Assembly (NCBI RefSeq): GCF_030503875.2
Contig: NZ_CP129968.2
Location: forward strand, 2,444,001 to 2,508,000
DNA: 64,000 bases
DNA from: Marivirga arenosa
GTDB taxonomy: Bacteria; Bacteroidota; Bacteroidia; Cytophagales; Cyclobacteriaceae
Reading direction: 5' to 3'
Shown: one piece after another, positions 9,088 through 20,000 of the stretch
Position numbering within the stretch: position 1 is the first letter of the stretch
Layout of the letters: the number at the start of each line of letters is the position of its first letter
Notes under the pieces: model-generated
Databases searched by the model: none
What the model saw: the letters and a program-made list of their open reading frames with translations, nothing else
What the model was told of the DNA's origin: nothing
Program-made: the position numbers and the translations under genes

Positions 9088-10341
9088 TTATTCCGATATT
9101 GTAATTTGATGGAGTTGCTCCCTATTAATATATTTTATATCTAAACCACTCACCTTGCATATTTTATGAATTATGGCTAATCCTAATCCTAATGAAGAAC
9201 TACTTTGATTACCTTTTTTAAATCTTGCAAAAAGTAGTTCGGTAGCATGATTGATTGCTTTCCCTGAATTCTCTATGATAAGTTTTTTATCTTCTAAATA
9301 GATTTTAATAAAACCATCCTCTTTCAAATTATGCTTAATAGCATTATTAATTAGGTTGGTAATAAGAATCTCAAGTAATACTGGATGAATGTTCCAATTC
9401 ACCTCTTCATTAAGCTTTTTGGTTAATTGAATACCCTTTAATAAAATAAGTTCCTCATATTCTTCTAAAAAATTTTCAAGCACTTCATTAACATTTGTAT
9501 TTTCAGTTTGCTCGAATTCTTGATTATCAATTTTAGCCAATAAAGTGAGTGTATTCCCTATTTTCGACAGATTGGTAAGACTTTTTGTTGCATCTGAAAC
9601 TAATTTTTTCTGTTCCTCCGTTAAAACTCCTTCTTGTAGTAATTCTAATTTGCCTTTAGCAATACTAATCGGGGTTTGAATTTCATGACTGGCATTTTCA
9701 GTAAATTCCTTTAATGATTGATAATCAGCCGTAATCTTTTTCGCCATTTGACTTATAAACTGATTTAAGCGCTTAAATTCTTTGGTTCTTGTATCGCTTA
9801 AATGGATCGCCTCATTCTGTTTAATATCAAAATTCTTAATGGCTGAAAGCGTTGCTTCGAAAGGGCTTAATAATTCTTTAGAAATAAACCAACTGCCAAT
9901 TATTACGACTACAAACAAGAGTATATAGATTTTAACCATCGATTCAATAACCCCATCTACTATATCATCCTGCTCAATTATGATATCATATAGAATTATC
10001 TTATAGAAATTACCCTCAATCTTTTTACCTACTTCTAATTTATTATGTTTTTCAGGTCTTTCTAAAGTGCTGTGATACACTATGGTATCAGAAAAAATTA
10101 TATTATTTATTTCGATAGAATCCTTTTGAGGCTTTATGATTACCTTATCTCTTATTATATCTTTCTCTGGTTGTCTTCTTTTAATGTAGCGTTCGGTAGA
10201 GCTTAATCTTTCTTCTAGGAACCATCTCTCTTCCTTTTTCACTTCATTAGAAATAATTTTTATTGTAACAATTCCACCAATTATAAAGACTATTAAAGAA
10301 AGTATAAGGTATAGAAAAACTATCTTAGTGATTAATCTCAT
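9088..10341 (-). CDS. Sensor histidine kinase
   Basis: 417 residues. A transmembrane helix at about 6-28, an extracytoplasmic sensor segment of about 105 residues, a second helix at about 138-158, a short linker, then a HisKA domain whose H-box reads TENASHEIQTPISIAKGK (His near residue 219), and a HATPase_c domain (about 310-415) with N-box NLINNAIKHN and G-box LGLGLAIIHKIC. It autophosphorylates on the His and passes phosphate to the response regulator encoded two bases upstream. The H-box proline is present; Gln replaces the commoner Arg/Leu before Thr-Pro, which is normal in Bacteroidota. The stimulus is unknown. Confidence 0.92.
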   Translation of the reverse strand: MRLITKIVFLYLILSLIVFIIGGIVTIKIISNEVKKEERWFLEERLSSTERYIKRRQPEKDIIRDKVIIKPQKDSIEINNIIFSDTIVYHSTLERPEKHNKLEVGKKIEGNFYKIILYDIIIEQDDIVDGVIESMVKIYILLFVVVIIGSWFISKELLSPFEATLSAIKNFDIKQNEAIHLSDTRTKEFKRLNQFISQMAKKITADYQSLKEFTENASHEIQTPISIAKGKLELLQEGVLTEEQKKLVSDATKSLTNLSKIGNTLTLLAKIDNQEFEQTENTNVNEVLENFLEEYEELILLKGIQLTKKLNEEVNWNIHPVLLEILITNLINNAIKHNLKEDGFIKIYLEDKKLIIENSGKAINHATELLFARFKKGNQSSSSLGLGLAIIHKICKVSGLDIKYINREQLHQITISE

Positions 10342-10343
10342 AA

Positions 10344-11021
10344 TTATTGAGCTTTTAATTTATAACCAACGCCATAAACTGTTTCTATAATATCTGAACC
10401 AGAAATTTTCTGTATTTTTTTTCTTAGGTTTTTGATGTGTTGATAAACGAAATCAAAATTATCACTCTGATCAATAAAATCTCCCCAAAGATGTTCTGCT
10501 ATATTCTGCTTTGTTAGTACTCTTTTAGCATTATTCGCAAAAAACAAGAGCATTTCATATTCTTTTTTCGTTAAATCTAATAATTCACTATTAACAGAAA
10601 CTTCCTTCTTATCCGTGTCTATTATAATATTATTTAATTCAATTGTATTACTGCTTTCTTGTTTCCTGGTTCTATAAATTGCTTTTAATCTAGAGGTTAA
10701 TTCAAGCAAGTGAAAAGGCTTACCTAAATAATCATCCGCACCTGCATCTAAACCTCTAACCTTGTCATCAATCGAGTTTTTGGCTGATAATATTAATGTA
10801 CCTATATTTTTTCTATTAGCACGTAGGGAATACAACAAATCCATTCCATTCCCATCAGGCAACATTAGATCTATTATAACAATATCATATTCGTAAGCAG
10901 CCAATTTATCAGTAGCAGTAAAGAAATCAGGAGCAATGCTTGATTGAAATCCCTCTTTTTTGAGAAATTCAAATATATTATTGGCCAATTCTTCCTGATC
11001 TTCAACGATTAGAACTTTCAT
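10344..11021 (-). CDS. OmpR/PhoB-type response regulator
   Basis: 225 residues from the ATG at 11019-11021; ten codons of open frame lie upstream but MKVLIVEDQ is the standard receiver start, so I use it. The REC domain (1-116) has the acidic pair E7-D8, phospho-acceptor D51 in VIIDLMLPDG, Ser in LILSAK and the Lys of LGKPF. The C-terminal winged helix (about 125-223) has KEYEMLLFFANN and the recognition-helix region with VYQHIKNLRKKI and VYGVGYKL. It binds DNA when phosphorylated by the kinase two bases downstream in the same operon. Divergent from the hybrid kinase gene at 11202, so the 180-base gap holds promoters for both. Confidence 0.93.
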   Translation of the reverse strand: MKVLIVEDQEELANNIFEFLKKEGFQSSIAPDFFTATDKLAAYEYDIVIIDLMLPDGNGMDLLYSLRANRKNIGTLILSAKNSIDDKVRGLDAGADDYLGKPFHLLELTSRLKAIYRTRKQESSNTIELNNIIIDTDKKEVSVNSELLDLTKKEYEMLLFFANNAKRVLTKQNIAEHLWGDFIDQSDNFDFVYQHIKNLRKKIQKISGSDIIETVYGVGYKLKAQ

Positions 11022-11201
11022 ATCATCATTACTAAAATGGTTTGATAACAAATAATAGTATTCAAACCTTAAAATCTAAAATACGACATAAATCTGAAGT
11101 AATTTTGAAGAAATTATATTATGCCGAAATTGATATAAATAAAACACTCAAACAGTTGAAAAAATAAAATTAAAATCAGAATTTAAAGTAAATTATCATT
11201 A

Positions 11202-14200
11202 ATGAGTTCTGATCATCAAAATATTTCAAAAGAATTAGAAGAGCTAAACTATAAATTATTAGAGGCTCAGAAATTAGCTAAAATAGGAAATTGGGAAGCA
11301 AATGTAGATACAGGTATTATTCACTGGTCCCCAACAGTGTTTGAAATATTTGATTGTGATCCTCAAAGCTACAATCCTACAATCGATTCATTTAAACAAA
11401 TGGTTCATCCAGAGGATGAAAAAAAAGTTTTTGAAGAAGACGTTAATGCTTTTGAAACCGGTCATTTTAATCTTACACATCGAATCATTACTCAGAAAGG
11501 AAACACTAAATATGTAACTCAACTTGCCACTAAGATTAACAATACTAACGAATTAATCTTTAGAGGTACCATACAAGATGTTACGCAATTAAAAGAAATT
11601 GAAAAGGAATTAAAACGTGAAAAAGAAAGGCATGATTTAATTATAGATGGTGCTAATCTGGGTACTTATCAATGGAATCTAGAAGAAAACGTACTCCATA
11701 TCAATGAAAATTACGCTCAAATGCTTGGCTATAAGCTGGATGAATTAAAGCCATTTTATATGGAGGATTGGTTAGAAAAATTACATCCTGATGATGTAGA
11801 AATGATTACGAATGTGTTTGCCGATAACTACAAATTAAAAAAGGATAGTTATGACTTCGAATTAAGAGCAAAGCATAAAAAAGGTCATTGGGTATGGATT
11901 CAAGATATTGGAAAAGTAGGCGTATGGTCAGATGATGGCCAGCCAATTGAAGTATTTGGAACCCATATTGAAATCTCAGAAAGAAAAAAAGCTGAAATTG
12001 AATTAGATAGAACTAAGTCATTATTACTTCAAACAAACATTATCACTAAAACTGGAGGTTGGGGTTGGAATTTGGAAACTGGTGATATATCGTGGACTGA
12101 AAATACAAAACATATTTATGAAGTTGATGATAATTATAAACCCCATTTTGACACCATATTTGACTTTTTATCAGATCCAAAGGAAGAACCACGAATCAGA
12201 AAAATCATTGAAAATAGTATCAAAAAACAAAAAAGCTTTGACATTGAATTACAATTAGTCTCTGCAAAAGGTAAACAGTTTTGGGTAAGAACAATTGGAA
12301 TCCCTGAAGTAAAAAACGGTAAAATAACCAGTATATATGGCACAGTCCAAAATATTGACAGTATTAAAAACAATCAACTACAACTTGAAGAAAAAACAAA
12401 ACAATATAATGAATTAGTAGAATATATACCGGTTGGAGTTTATAAACTCAGTAGAGATGGACAATTAAACTATATGAGTCCTCAATTTCTGAAAATTATA
12501 GGGCGAGAAGGAAAAATGATTGATACAGCAGAATTTGCTCATAAAATTGTTCACCCAGAAGATTTAATGATGTTTAACAATGCTAATAGTCAAGCATTAG
12601 AAAATTATGAATCCTTTAGCTTAGAATTTAGAATAATAGTTAATGGTGAAACTAAGTGGGTTAAAGCTTCCTCTCAACCCACGCAAGATAGCAATGGAAA
12701 TTGGTATTGGTTTGGTTCAATATCCGATATAACCTACAGAAAAAAAACTGAGCTAAAAATTAAGAATAGTGAACAACAGCTTCAGAATATTATAAGCTCA
12801 ATGCAGGAAGCATTATTGTTTTATGATTCTAAAGGGATCATAAGATCAATGAATGAAAGTGCAGCTAATATTTTAGACCTTGATAAATCAGAAATCATTG
12901 GTAATAGATATATGCAAACCATCATTAAATTATTGGATAATGATGGAAATGAATTAAAAGATGAAGAGCATCCGGTTGGAAAAGCATTAAGAAGTAAAAA
13001 GTCTGCCAAAAATATCCGCGTTCATCTACTTAATTCAAAAACCAAAAAGAGTTTATGGATAGAAGCAAATATTAAAATAATTGAAGAAGAAAATTCATAT
13101 TGGGCTTTAGTAACATTCACAGATGTTACTGAAAGAATTAAGTCTGAAAAACAATTAATAGAAGCTAAAATGGCGGCTGAATCTGCCAACCTAGCAAAAT
13201 CAAGTTTCCTGGCCAATATGAGTCATGAAATTAGAACTCCATTAAATGGTGTAATTGGATTTTCAGACCTATTAAGAAAGACGGATTTAAACGTTTTACA
13301 ATCAGATTATACTCAACACATTTATAATTCTGCTCATTCTCTTTTAGGAATTATTAATGACATTCTTGATTTCTCTAAAATTGAAGCAGGAAAAATGAAA
13401 CTGCAAATGGAGGAATTAAATGGGCTTGAGCTAGTTGAATCTGCTATTAGTTTCATTACGTTTCAAGCTTCACAAAAAGATCTTGAACTTATTATAAACT
13501 ATGATCCTAACACTCCTATTTACTTCATATCAGATGAATTAAGAGTAAGACAAATTTTAATAAACTTGCTAGGAAATGCAGTAAAATTTACTGAAAAAGG
13601 TTCTATTAAAGTAAACGTAAAAAAGATTGGCAATAAACTAAGGTTTGAAGTTGTTGATTCAGGAATAGGTATATCTAAAAATCAACAAAAGAATATATTT
13701 AGCGCCTTTGAACAAGCGGATGTTTCCACCACAAGAAAATTCGGAGGATCAGGATTAGGGCTTACTATTTCTAATAAACTACTGAAAATTATGAACAGTA
13801 AGCTTGAATTGGAAAGTAAAGAAAATATTGGAAGTAATTTTTCTTTTAGTATTGACCTACAGGACCCAAAAGAAAGTCTTAAATCATTAATTAAAAAGCA
13901 TAAGTTCAAGAGCGTAAAAAATATATTGATTTTAGATGATAATAAGGATCAAATAGAGGCTTTAAAAAGTATTTTTGATAATATTGAATGTTCCACTTTA
14001 TATTTCAACTCGCCAGTTGACGCTCAGAAATCCATCACAAAAGATGATAATCATGATTTAATCATTATAGATGAAGAAATGCCAAATATTAATGGAACTG
14101 AGTTTTTAAAGATTTTATCCGAAAGATCATTATTGAAAAACCAAAGAATTATCTTTTTACATAAACATATTGAAAGTGAATTCTTTTATTCTGATTTCAC

Positions 14201-15095
14201 AGAGAATAAAAATATATATAAAACTCCTAAGCCAATTTTACCGAGTAAGTTAATTAATTTGCTAGTGAAAATTGACTCAAATGAATCGGATTTAATTGAC
14301 CATCATCATTCAAAAAATGAGAGTGAAATACAATTTATTGAAATTAATAAGATCTTGATAGCTGAGGATAATGAAATCAATAAATTTTTGATATTTAATA
14401 TACTTGAAAATACAATTCCTAATGCTGAAATTATTCATGCTGATAATGGTGAAATTGCAGTTGAAAAATTTAAAAAGCATCAACCTGACTTAATTTTAAT
14501 GGATATTCAAATGCCAGTTTTAAGTGGAATTGAAGCAACTGAACTGATTAGAACTATTGAAAACCCAAATCAGAGAACTCCAATAATAGCCTTATCGGCA
14601 GGTGTACTCAAAGAAGAAAAGCAAAAAGCTTTGGATGCTGGCATTGATGATTTTCTTGAGAAACCTCTGATACAACAAGATTTCATAAATACTATTAAAA
14701 AGCTTCAAAACAACGGTCTCATTAAAAAGCAAAAGTCTAATCAATATAATAAGCAACAAAAATTTAAAACTTTTAATAAAGCTGAATTAATGAAGCGATT
14801 AAATGATAATCAATCTCACTATGAAAGCTTCATTTCTTTAGCCAAAGAAAACATGCTTACATTTGAGCGACAAATAAAAGATTGTATTGAAAATGAAAAT
14901 CTCCAAATATTAAGAGCTATTCTTCATAAATTGAAAGGAACCGCTTTAGCTGCTTGCTTTGAAAATTTAGGATTGCTTATTGACCAATTTGAGCGACCTA
15001 GTTATTATAATAAATCAGTTACTAAATACATGAAATCTCTAATAATACCTGAATTACAGAAAATTCATAAATTATTATTACAAGAGGAAATCTAA
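11202..15095 (+). CDS. Multi-PAS hybrid histidine kinase with two receivers and HPt
   Basis: 1297 residues, no transmembrane segment, so cytoplasmic. Domains in order: five PAS/PAC units at about 15-130, 140-265, 270-395, 400-510 and 520-645 (several with the VHPED or LHPDD turn typical of PAS_3), HisKA with SFLANMSHEIRTPLNGVIGF (about 666-685), HATPase_c (about 770-890; N-box LLGNAVKFT, G-box FGGSGLGLTIS), a first receiver (about 905-1025, with LDDN and the Asp in IIIDEEMPN but no clear Thr/Ser site), a second receiver (about 1050-1170, AEDNEIN, ILMDIQMPV, EKPL) and a C-terminal HPt domain with ILHKLKGTALAACF (about 1245-1258). It is built for an internal His-Asp-His relay. No output regulator lies beside it except the divergent OmpR-type pair. 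Confidence 0.93.
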   Translation: MSSDHQNISKELEELNYKLLEAQKLAKIGNWEANVDTGIIHWSPTVFEIFDCDPQSYNPTIDSFKQMVHPEDEKKVFEEDVNAFETGHFNLTHRIITQKGNTKYVTQLATKINNTNELIFRGTIQDVTQLKEIEKELKREKERHDLIIDGANLGTYQWNLEENVLHINENYAQMLGYKLDELKPFYMEDWLEKLHPDDVEMITNVFADNYKLKKDSYDFELRAKHKKGHWVWIQDIGKVGVWSDDGQPIEVFGTHIEISERKKAEIELDRTKSLLLQTNIITKTGGWGWNLETGDISWTENTKHIYEVDDNYKPHFDTIFDFLSDPKEEPRIRKIIENSIKKQKSFDIELQLVSAKGKQFWVRTIGIPEVKNGKITSIYGTVQNIDSIKNNQLQLEEKTKQYNELVEYIPVGVYKLSRDGQLNYMSPQFLKIIGREGKMIDTAEFAHKIVHPEDLMMFNNANSQALENYESFSLEFRIIVNGETKWVKASSQPTQDSNGNWYWFGSISDITYRKKTELKIKNSEQQLQNIISSMQEALLFYDSKGIIRSMNESAANILDLDKSEIIGNRYMQTIIKLLDNDGNELKDEEHPVGKALRSKKSAKNIRVHLLNSKTKKSLWIEANIKIIEEENSYWALVTFTDVTERIKSEKQLIEAKMAAESANLAKSSFLANMSHEIRTPLNGVIGFSDLLRKTDLNVLQSDYTQHIYNSAHSLLGIINDILDFSKIEAGKMKLQMEELNGLELVESAISFITFQASQKDLELIINYDPNTPIYFISDELRVRQILINLLGNAVKFTEKGSIKVNVKKIGNKLRFEVVDSGIGISKNQQKNIFSAFEQADVSTTRKFGGSGLGLTISNKLLKIMNSKLELESKENIGSNFSFSIDLQDPKESLKSLIKKHKFKSVKNILILDDNKDQIEALKSIFDNIECSTLYFNSPVDAQKSITKDDNHDLIIIDEEMPNINGTEFLKILSERSLLKNQRIIFLHKHIESEFFYSDFTENKNIYKTPKPILPSKLINLLVKIDSNESDLIDHHHSKNESEIQFIEINKILIAEDNEINKFLIFNILENTIPNAEIIHADNGEIAVEKFKKHQPDLILMDIQMPVLSGIEATELIRTIENPNQRTPIIALSAGVLKEEKQKALDAGIDDFLEKPLIQQDFINTIKKLQNNGLIKKQKSNQYNKQQKFKTFNKAELMKRLNDNQSHYESFISLAKENMLTFERQIKDCIENENLQILRAILHKLKGTALAACFENLGLLIDQFERPSYYNKSVTKYMKSLIIPELQKIHKLLLQEEI

Positions 15096-15377
15096 GATTT
15101 ACAACATTATTTTTGTTTAATCTTTTATAAAACTATTTCCACAAATATAATACATCAATAGGAATTGTTTTAAAAGGTAAAACTGCTACTAATCTAAAGT
15201 TTAGTTTTATAAAAATATAAATATTAAAACCATATCTTTAAAAAATATCATAATCAATAAATTTCTTTAAAGAATGATAAATAATACCTTACATCTAGTG
15301 TTATTTATCCCTTTCAAATTGCGAAACATTATTTAATAATTATGGTAATTACTTAAAATTTAAAACGTAATTCCATT

Positions 15378-15707
15378 ATGATAGAGCAAGTAACAGACGA
15401 TAATTTAGAGCAGGAGTTAAAAAGTAATGAAAGAGTAGTTGTTAAATTTTATGCTGATTGGTGTGGAGTTTGTAAAGCATTCAACCCACAATTTGAAAGA
15501 ATGGTTGCAGACTCACCTAGTAACATCAAATTCTTAGAAATCAATGCACCTGATAACCCAAAAGCAAGATTATCAGCTGGTGTATATAGTTTACCATTTT
15601 TTGCAAGTTATGAAAATGGAGAATTAAAGGATAAAATATCAAGTGCTGATAAAAGCAAAGTTCAAGACCTTATTGATAATTTACTTCCTGAAAAGGAATT
15701 AAATTAA
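15378..15707 (+). CDS. Thioredoxin-family protein
   Basis: 109 residues, one thioredoxin domain with no signal peptide, so cytoplasmic. The active site is W28-C-G-V-C32-K, with Val replacing the Pro of classical thioredoxin; the buried Asp (in KFYADWC) and the cis-proline (SLPFF, about residue 75) are in place. It should act as a small dithiol-disulfide oxidoreductase; the WCGVC variant is common in Bacteroidota thioredoxin-like proteins and may shift its redox potential. It stands alone between a 282-base AT-rich gap, in which I see no gene or clear promoter, and a strong terminator. Confidence 0.9.
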   Translation: MIEQVTDDNLEQELKSNERVVVKFYADWCGVCKAFNPQFERMVADSPSNIKFLEINAPDNPKARLSAGVYSLPFFASYENGELKDKISSADKSKVQDLIDNLLPEKELN

Positions 15708-15710
15708 AAA

Positions 15711-15737
15711 AACCGGCCAAAAGGCCGGTTTTTTTGT
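15711..15737. terminator. Bidirectional Rho-independent terminator
   Basis: A GC-rich 8-bp stem (15711-15718 with 15723-15730), loop of four A, with T-runs on both strands. It sits between the convergent thioredoxin and amidohydrolase genes and can serve both. Confidence 0.92.
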
Positions 15738-15760
15738 TTTTTCCACTAAAATGAACACCA

Positions 15761-17071
15761 TTATTCATTTTCATATTTCTCTTTAAACTTTTTATACAGT
15801 CTTTGTTGGTGAGCCTCCAACGTAACTTGTCGGCCTTCAATAAAAACATATTCAAGTTTATTTCCTTCCATATCTAATATATCTCCTTTTGAAATTACCA
15901 ATGAAGCTATTTTATCTTTTTCAAGACTTCCAATTTTATCTGAAACACCCATTATTTCAGCCGGATTTAAACTTACCATTTGTAAAGCTTCTTCTTTTGA
16001 AAGTCCGTAAGCAGCGGCTGTTCCTGCACTAAAAGGTAAATTCCTAACTTGCATTACTGAACCCCATTGACCAATTGCCACTTTTAACCCAGCCTTATGT
16101 AGTAAATAAGGAGTTTTATAAGGCATGTCTACTGCATCAGAATTCCTACTTGGTAGTCTTAATGTCTCTTCAACTATAATTGGAATTTCATTTTCCAATA
16201 AAAAGTCTTTAACATAATAAGCTTGGTCACCTCCTACCAGTACCATCTTCTGAACTCCCACAGATTGAGCAAATTGAATAGATTCTAATATCTCTTTTGC
16301 TCTGTCAGTATGAATATAAAGAGTTTTACTTCCATCAAATAAGCCTTTCATGGCTTCAAGCTTAAGATTAGTAACTTCAGTAGAACTTAATTCACTATAA
16401 GATACTGCGTCATTAAAGAATACCTTAAGCTCTTCATATTGCTTATCATATTCTTTATTTTCTCTCCACTCTGTTTCTCCTAACCACCATCTAGGATATT
16501 GTAATTTTGAAGGCCAATTCAGATGAATTCCTTCATCATTCTTTAATACCGCATCTTCCCAGTTCCATGCATCTAAATCCATTACGGAACTACTTCCTGA
16601 TATCCTCCCCCCTCTTGGTGTGGTCTGTGCATAAAGCACTCCGTTAAATCGGGTGGTAGGTATAATTTCAGAATCTGTATTATAAGCGATTAATGCTCTA
16701 ACATTAGGATTAAACTCACCTGTTTCATCCTGATCACGAGTAGCTCTAACTGCTGAGATTTCTTCTAATCCCATAATGGTATTACTGGCTATTAATCCAG
16801 GATATACATGCATATCTTCAGCATCAATTACTTTATACGAGGCTAGATCTAATCTGACTTTTGATGCATCTGCAACATTTGTGATTACTCCATTCTCAAA
16901 AGTGATAACTGAATTCTCAATTACTTCACCATTTCCAATGTGAGCGGTTGCATTCATAATAGCTATCGGCTCTTTTTGCGGTTCACCTGGTGCAGGAACT
17001 TGAGCATGAGCTAATATGCTGCAAAAACTCAATATTACTATTCCTATTATTTTAAATATCTTCATGTCCAC
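15761..17071 (-). CDS. Amidohydrolase-family protein lacking the HxH metal motif
   Basis: 436 residues, secreted (signal peptide to about residue 23, I-L-A-H-A-Q). The overall frame is that of an imidazolonepropionase/dihydroorotase-like amidohydrolase: an N-terminal beta-sandwich with AHIGNGEVIENSVITFENG and a C-terminal piece with VSLNPAEIMGVSDKIGSLEK and DKIASLVISKGD. At the point where PGLIDxHxH is expected it reads VYPGLIASNTIMGLEE, so both metal-binding His are missing; a GGRISGSS segment and the C-terminal motif remain. It is probably a non-catalytic partner or uses a different site. Its start codon directly abuts the stop of the 17072-20092 gene, so the two are cotranscribed and may form one complex. 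Confidence 0.85.
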   Translation of the reverse strand: MDMKIFKIIGIVILSFCSILAHAQVPAPGEPQKEPIAIMNATAHIGNGEVIENSVITFENGVITNVADASKVRLDLASYKVIDAEDMHVYPGLIASNTIMGLEEISAVRATRDQDETGEFNPNVRALIAYNTDSEIIPTTRFNGVLYAQTTPRGGRISGSSSVMDLDAWNWEDAVLKNDEGIHLNWPSKLQYPRWWLGETEWRENKEYDKQYEELKVFFNDAVSYSELSSTEVTNLKLEAMKGLFDGSKTLYIHTDRAKEILESIQFAQSVGVQKMVLVGGDQAYYVKDFLLENEIPIIVEETLRLPSRNSDAVDMPYKTPYLLHKAGLKVAIGQWGSVMQVRNLPFSAGTAAAYGLSKEEALQMVSLNPAEIMGVSDKIGSLEKDKIASLVISKGDILDMEGNKLEYVFIEGRQVTLEAHQQRLYKKFKEKYENE

Positions 17072-20000
17072 TTACTTTAAAGATGAATAATTTTGAATTT
17101 CAGTCTCACACTCATATATAATTTGAGATTTAGGCATTACTTTTTGAGTAGGTTTACCATTAGACTTAGCACCTCTCATTTTATTAACCAATCTTGCTCT
17201 TTCAGCTTGGATAGCGTCTAATTTTGCTTCTTGTTCTTCTCTATCGAAGAATACTGTACCCTCAATTATCGTTTTATCTGCTTTAGCATAAATTGAAAGA
17301 GGTTCATCTGTCCACAAAACAACATCCGCATCTTTTCCTTCTTTAATGCTTCCCATCCTATCATCTAAATGAAGTAATTTGGCAGGATTTAAGGTTACCA
17401 TTTTTAGAGCTTCCTCAACTGGAACATCACCATATTTCATAGTTTTACCGGCTTCTTGATTTAGTCTTCTACCCATCTCTGCATCATCTGAATTGATCGC
17501 GGTAACAACCCCCTCACCACTCATTAAAGCTGCATTATAAGGTATCGCATCATTCACTTCAAATTTGTAAGCCCACCAATCTGAAAATGTTGAGCCTCCA
17601 ACTCCGTGTTCTTTCATTTTGTCAGCTAATTTATAGCCTTCTAAAATATGTGTAAATGTATTAATTCTAAAGCCATGTCTTTCAGCTACCTTCATGAGCA
17701 TATTAATCTCTGACTGCACATAAGAGTGGCAAGTAATAAATCGATCACTGTTAAGAATTTCAACTAAGGTTTCTAATTCCATATCCTTTCGTGGAGCCGC
17801 AGTATTCGCTTGATCTCTTTTTGATAATTGATTGTAGGATTTCCATTCTGCTTCATACTCTCTTGCTCTTGTAAAAGCATCCTCAAACACTTGCTCTGCT
17901 CCCATTCTAGTTTGAGGGAATCTTACAGTGTTTCTTTCTCCCCAGTTAGACTGCTTCACATTTTCTCCCAATGCAAATTTTATGAATTTATCAGACCATG
18001 ATATTTTCATTTCTTCAGGACTATATCCCCACTTTAATTTTACAATGGCCGATCTACCTCCGATTGGGTTAGCAGAGCCATGTAATAATTGAGAAGCCAC
18101 AACTCCCCCTGATAATTGACGATAAATATTGATATCTTCTGAATCAACTACGTCCTCAATATTAACTTCAGCAGTAACAGATTCAGATCCTTCATTTACT
18201 CCTCTGCTAATTGCAATATGAGAGTGCTCATCAATAATTCCAGGTGTTAAATGCTTTCCTGTTCCATCAATCTCTCTAGCATTTGAAGCACTTAAATTTT
18301 TACCGATTTTAGATATTTTACCATTTTCTAATAAAACATCAGTATTTTCTAATACTCCATCTTCTTCGTTGGTCCAAACGGTTGCATTTTTAATAAGAAT
18401 AGTTTCGGATTTCGGCTTCGTTTCATTCCCATGGGCAACAAATGGGTATATAAGATTTCCGATGCTTTCAGATTCTTCATCATCAGGAGATTTTTCTTTA
18501 ACTTCTTCAGACTCTTCATTATCAGCATTTTTTCTAGCCGACCATTCAACCCAACTACCATCTGCTATTCTTGCTTTACCAGCTAGTCCATCTTTAGTTA
18601 ACCACCCAGACATACGAACTGCACCTATTGATTCGTTTTCCTCATCCGTGAATGAAAGTGAAATTAGCTGCTTCTTTATATCTGATTTTAATTTGTATGA
18701 TGTGCTATCATTTATAACAATCTTGAAATCTTCACTTCCAGATTTTCCACTAACCATTAAATTATATTCTTGCTCTCCTACTGAAAGATCATATTTACCC
18801 GCCAAATCAGGAGATGCAATATCATGATATTTGTATCCATTACCTTGTACCCAGTTCTCATAAATTTTAGTTCCCTTTTGAACAGGACTTCCATCAGTTA
18901 TTATAAAATTGGCAATTTTTCCTTTTGATAAACTTCCTAACCTATCATCCATTTTAATTAATCTTGCAGGAGTAATCGTTAGAGCTTTTAAAGCTTCCTC
19001 TTCTGAAAAACCTACTTCGATAGATTTTGAAAGCATTTCTTGAAGCTTGCTAACGTCTTTTAATCCATCAGCAGTAATAGAAAAATTAATACCTTTATCT
19101 TTAAGCATTTTTAAATTATAAGGAGCCATTTCCCAATGCTTCATTTCAGCTAAACTAACATTTAACGCATCAAATGGATCTTCTACATCATACGCTTCAG
19201 GATAGTTTACAGGAATGATTAGAGAAGCATTTGTAGCACCAATCTCATCTAATCGCTGATACTCATCTCCATTTCCTTTAATGATATATTGAACACCAAA
19301 TTCATCACCTAAATGATCAGCTCTTAATACATATAATTTATCACCTCCAACTTCAAATATTTGAGGATGAGCTTTATTCTTATTAAATGCGGCTAATGAA
19401 ATATCAACCATCTCATTCTGTGATGCATACCATTTAGCATCTAAATAATTTTGCCTGATCAATGCAATTGCCCCCATTAATGAAGACGGATTATCTTGGG
19501 TAGAACTTCCTTTATCAAATGAAAAATGTTGGGAAGCTTTCTCTTTTAAAATGATTTCATTTTCAGGACCATCATGTAGCGCTACAACTGCTCCAGTTCC
19601 TCTAATTAAACCATCCTTATTATGAGTAAGTACCGTTCCAAAACCAGCCTTTCTTAATTTTTCAGCTTCAGAATCTTTAGCTGTGAACGCTTCGTAAGCA
19701 TTAAAATATGTTATTATGGCATCATTTGTATTGTAAGCGCCTTCTTTTTTAGGTCCTAATTGTGGTCCATTACTTCTTTGACTTTTCACTTCAGGTAGCC
19801 CATAATTATTGGATAATTCAATAAAAGAAGGATAAATATGTTTACCTCCTAAATCATGAATTATAGCACCCTTAGGAATACTAACATTGGTTCCCGCTGC
19901 TATGACCTCTCCTTTTTTAATAATCAAGGTAGCTGATTCAAGAGTAGTCTTATAATCAACATGTAGTGTCGCATTTGTAAAAGCATGCAGGCCCGGTCTT

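Noticed and set aside
15096..15377. Possible small RNA or gene in the 282-base gap before thioredoxin
   Set aside because: I see only AT-rich sequence with no stable hairpin, T-run or coding frame.
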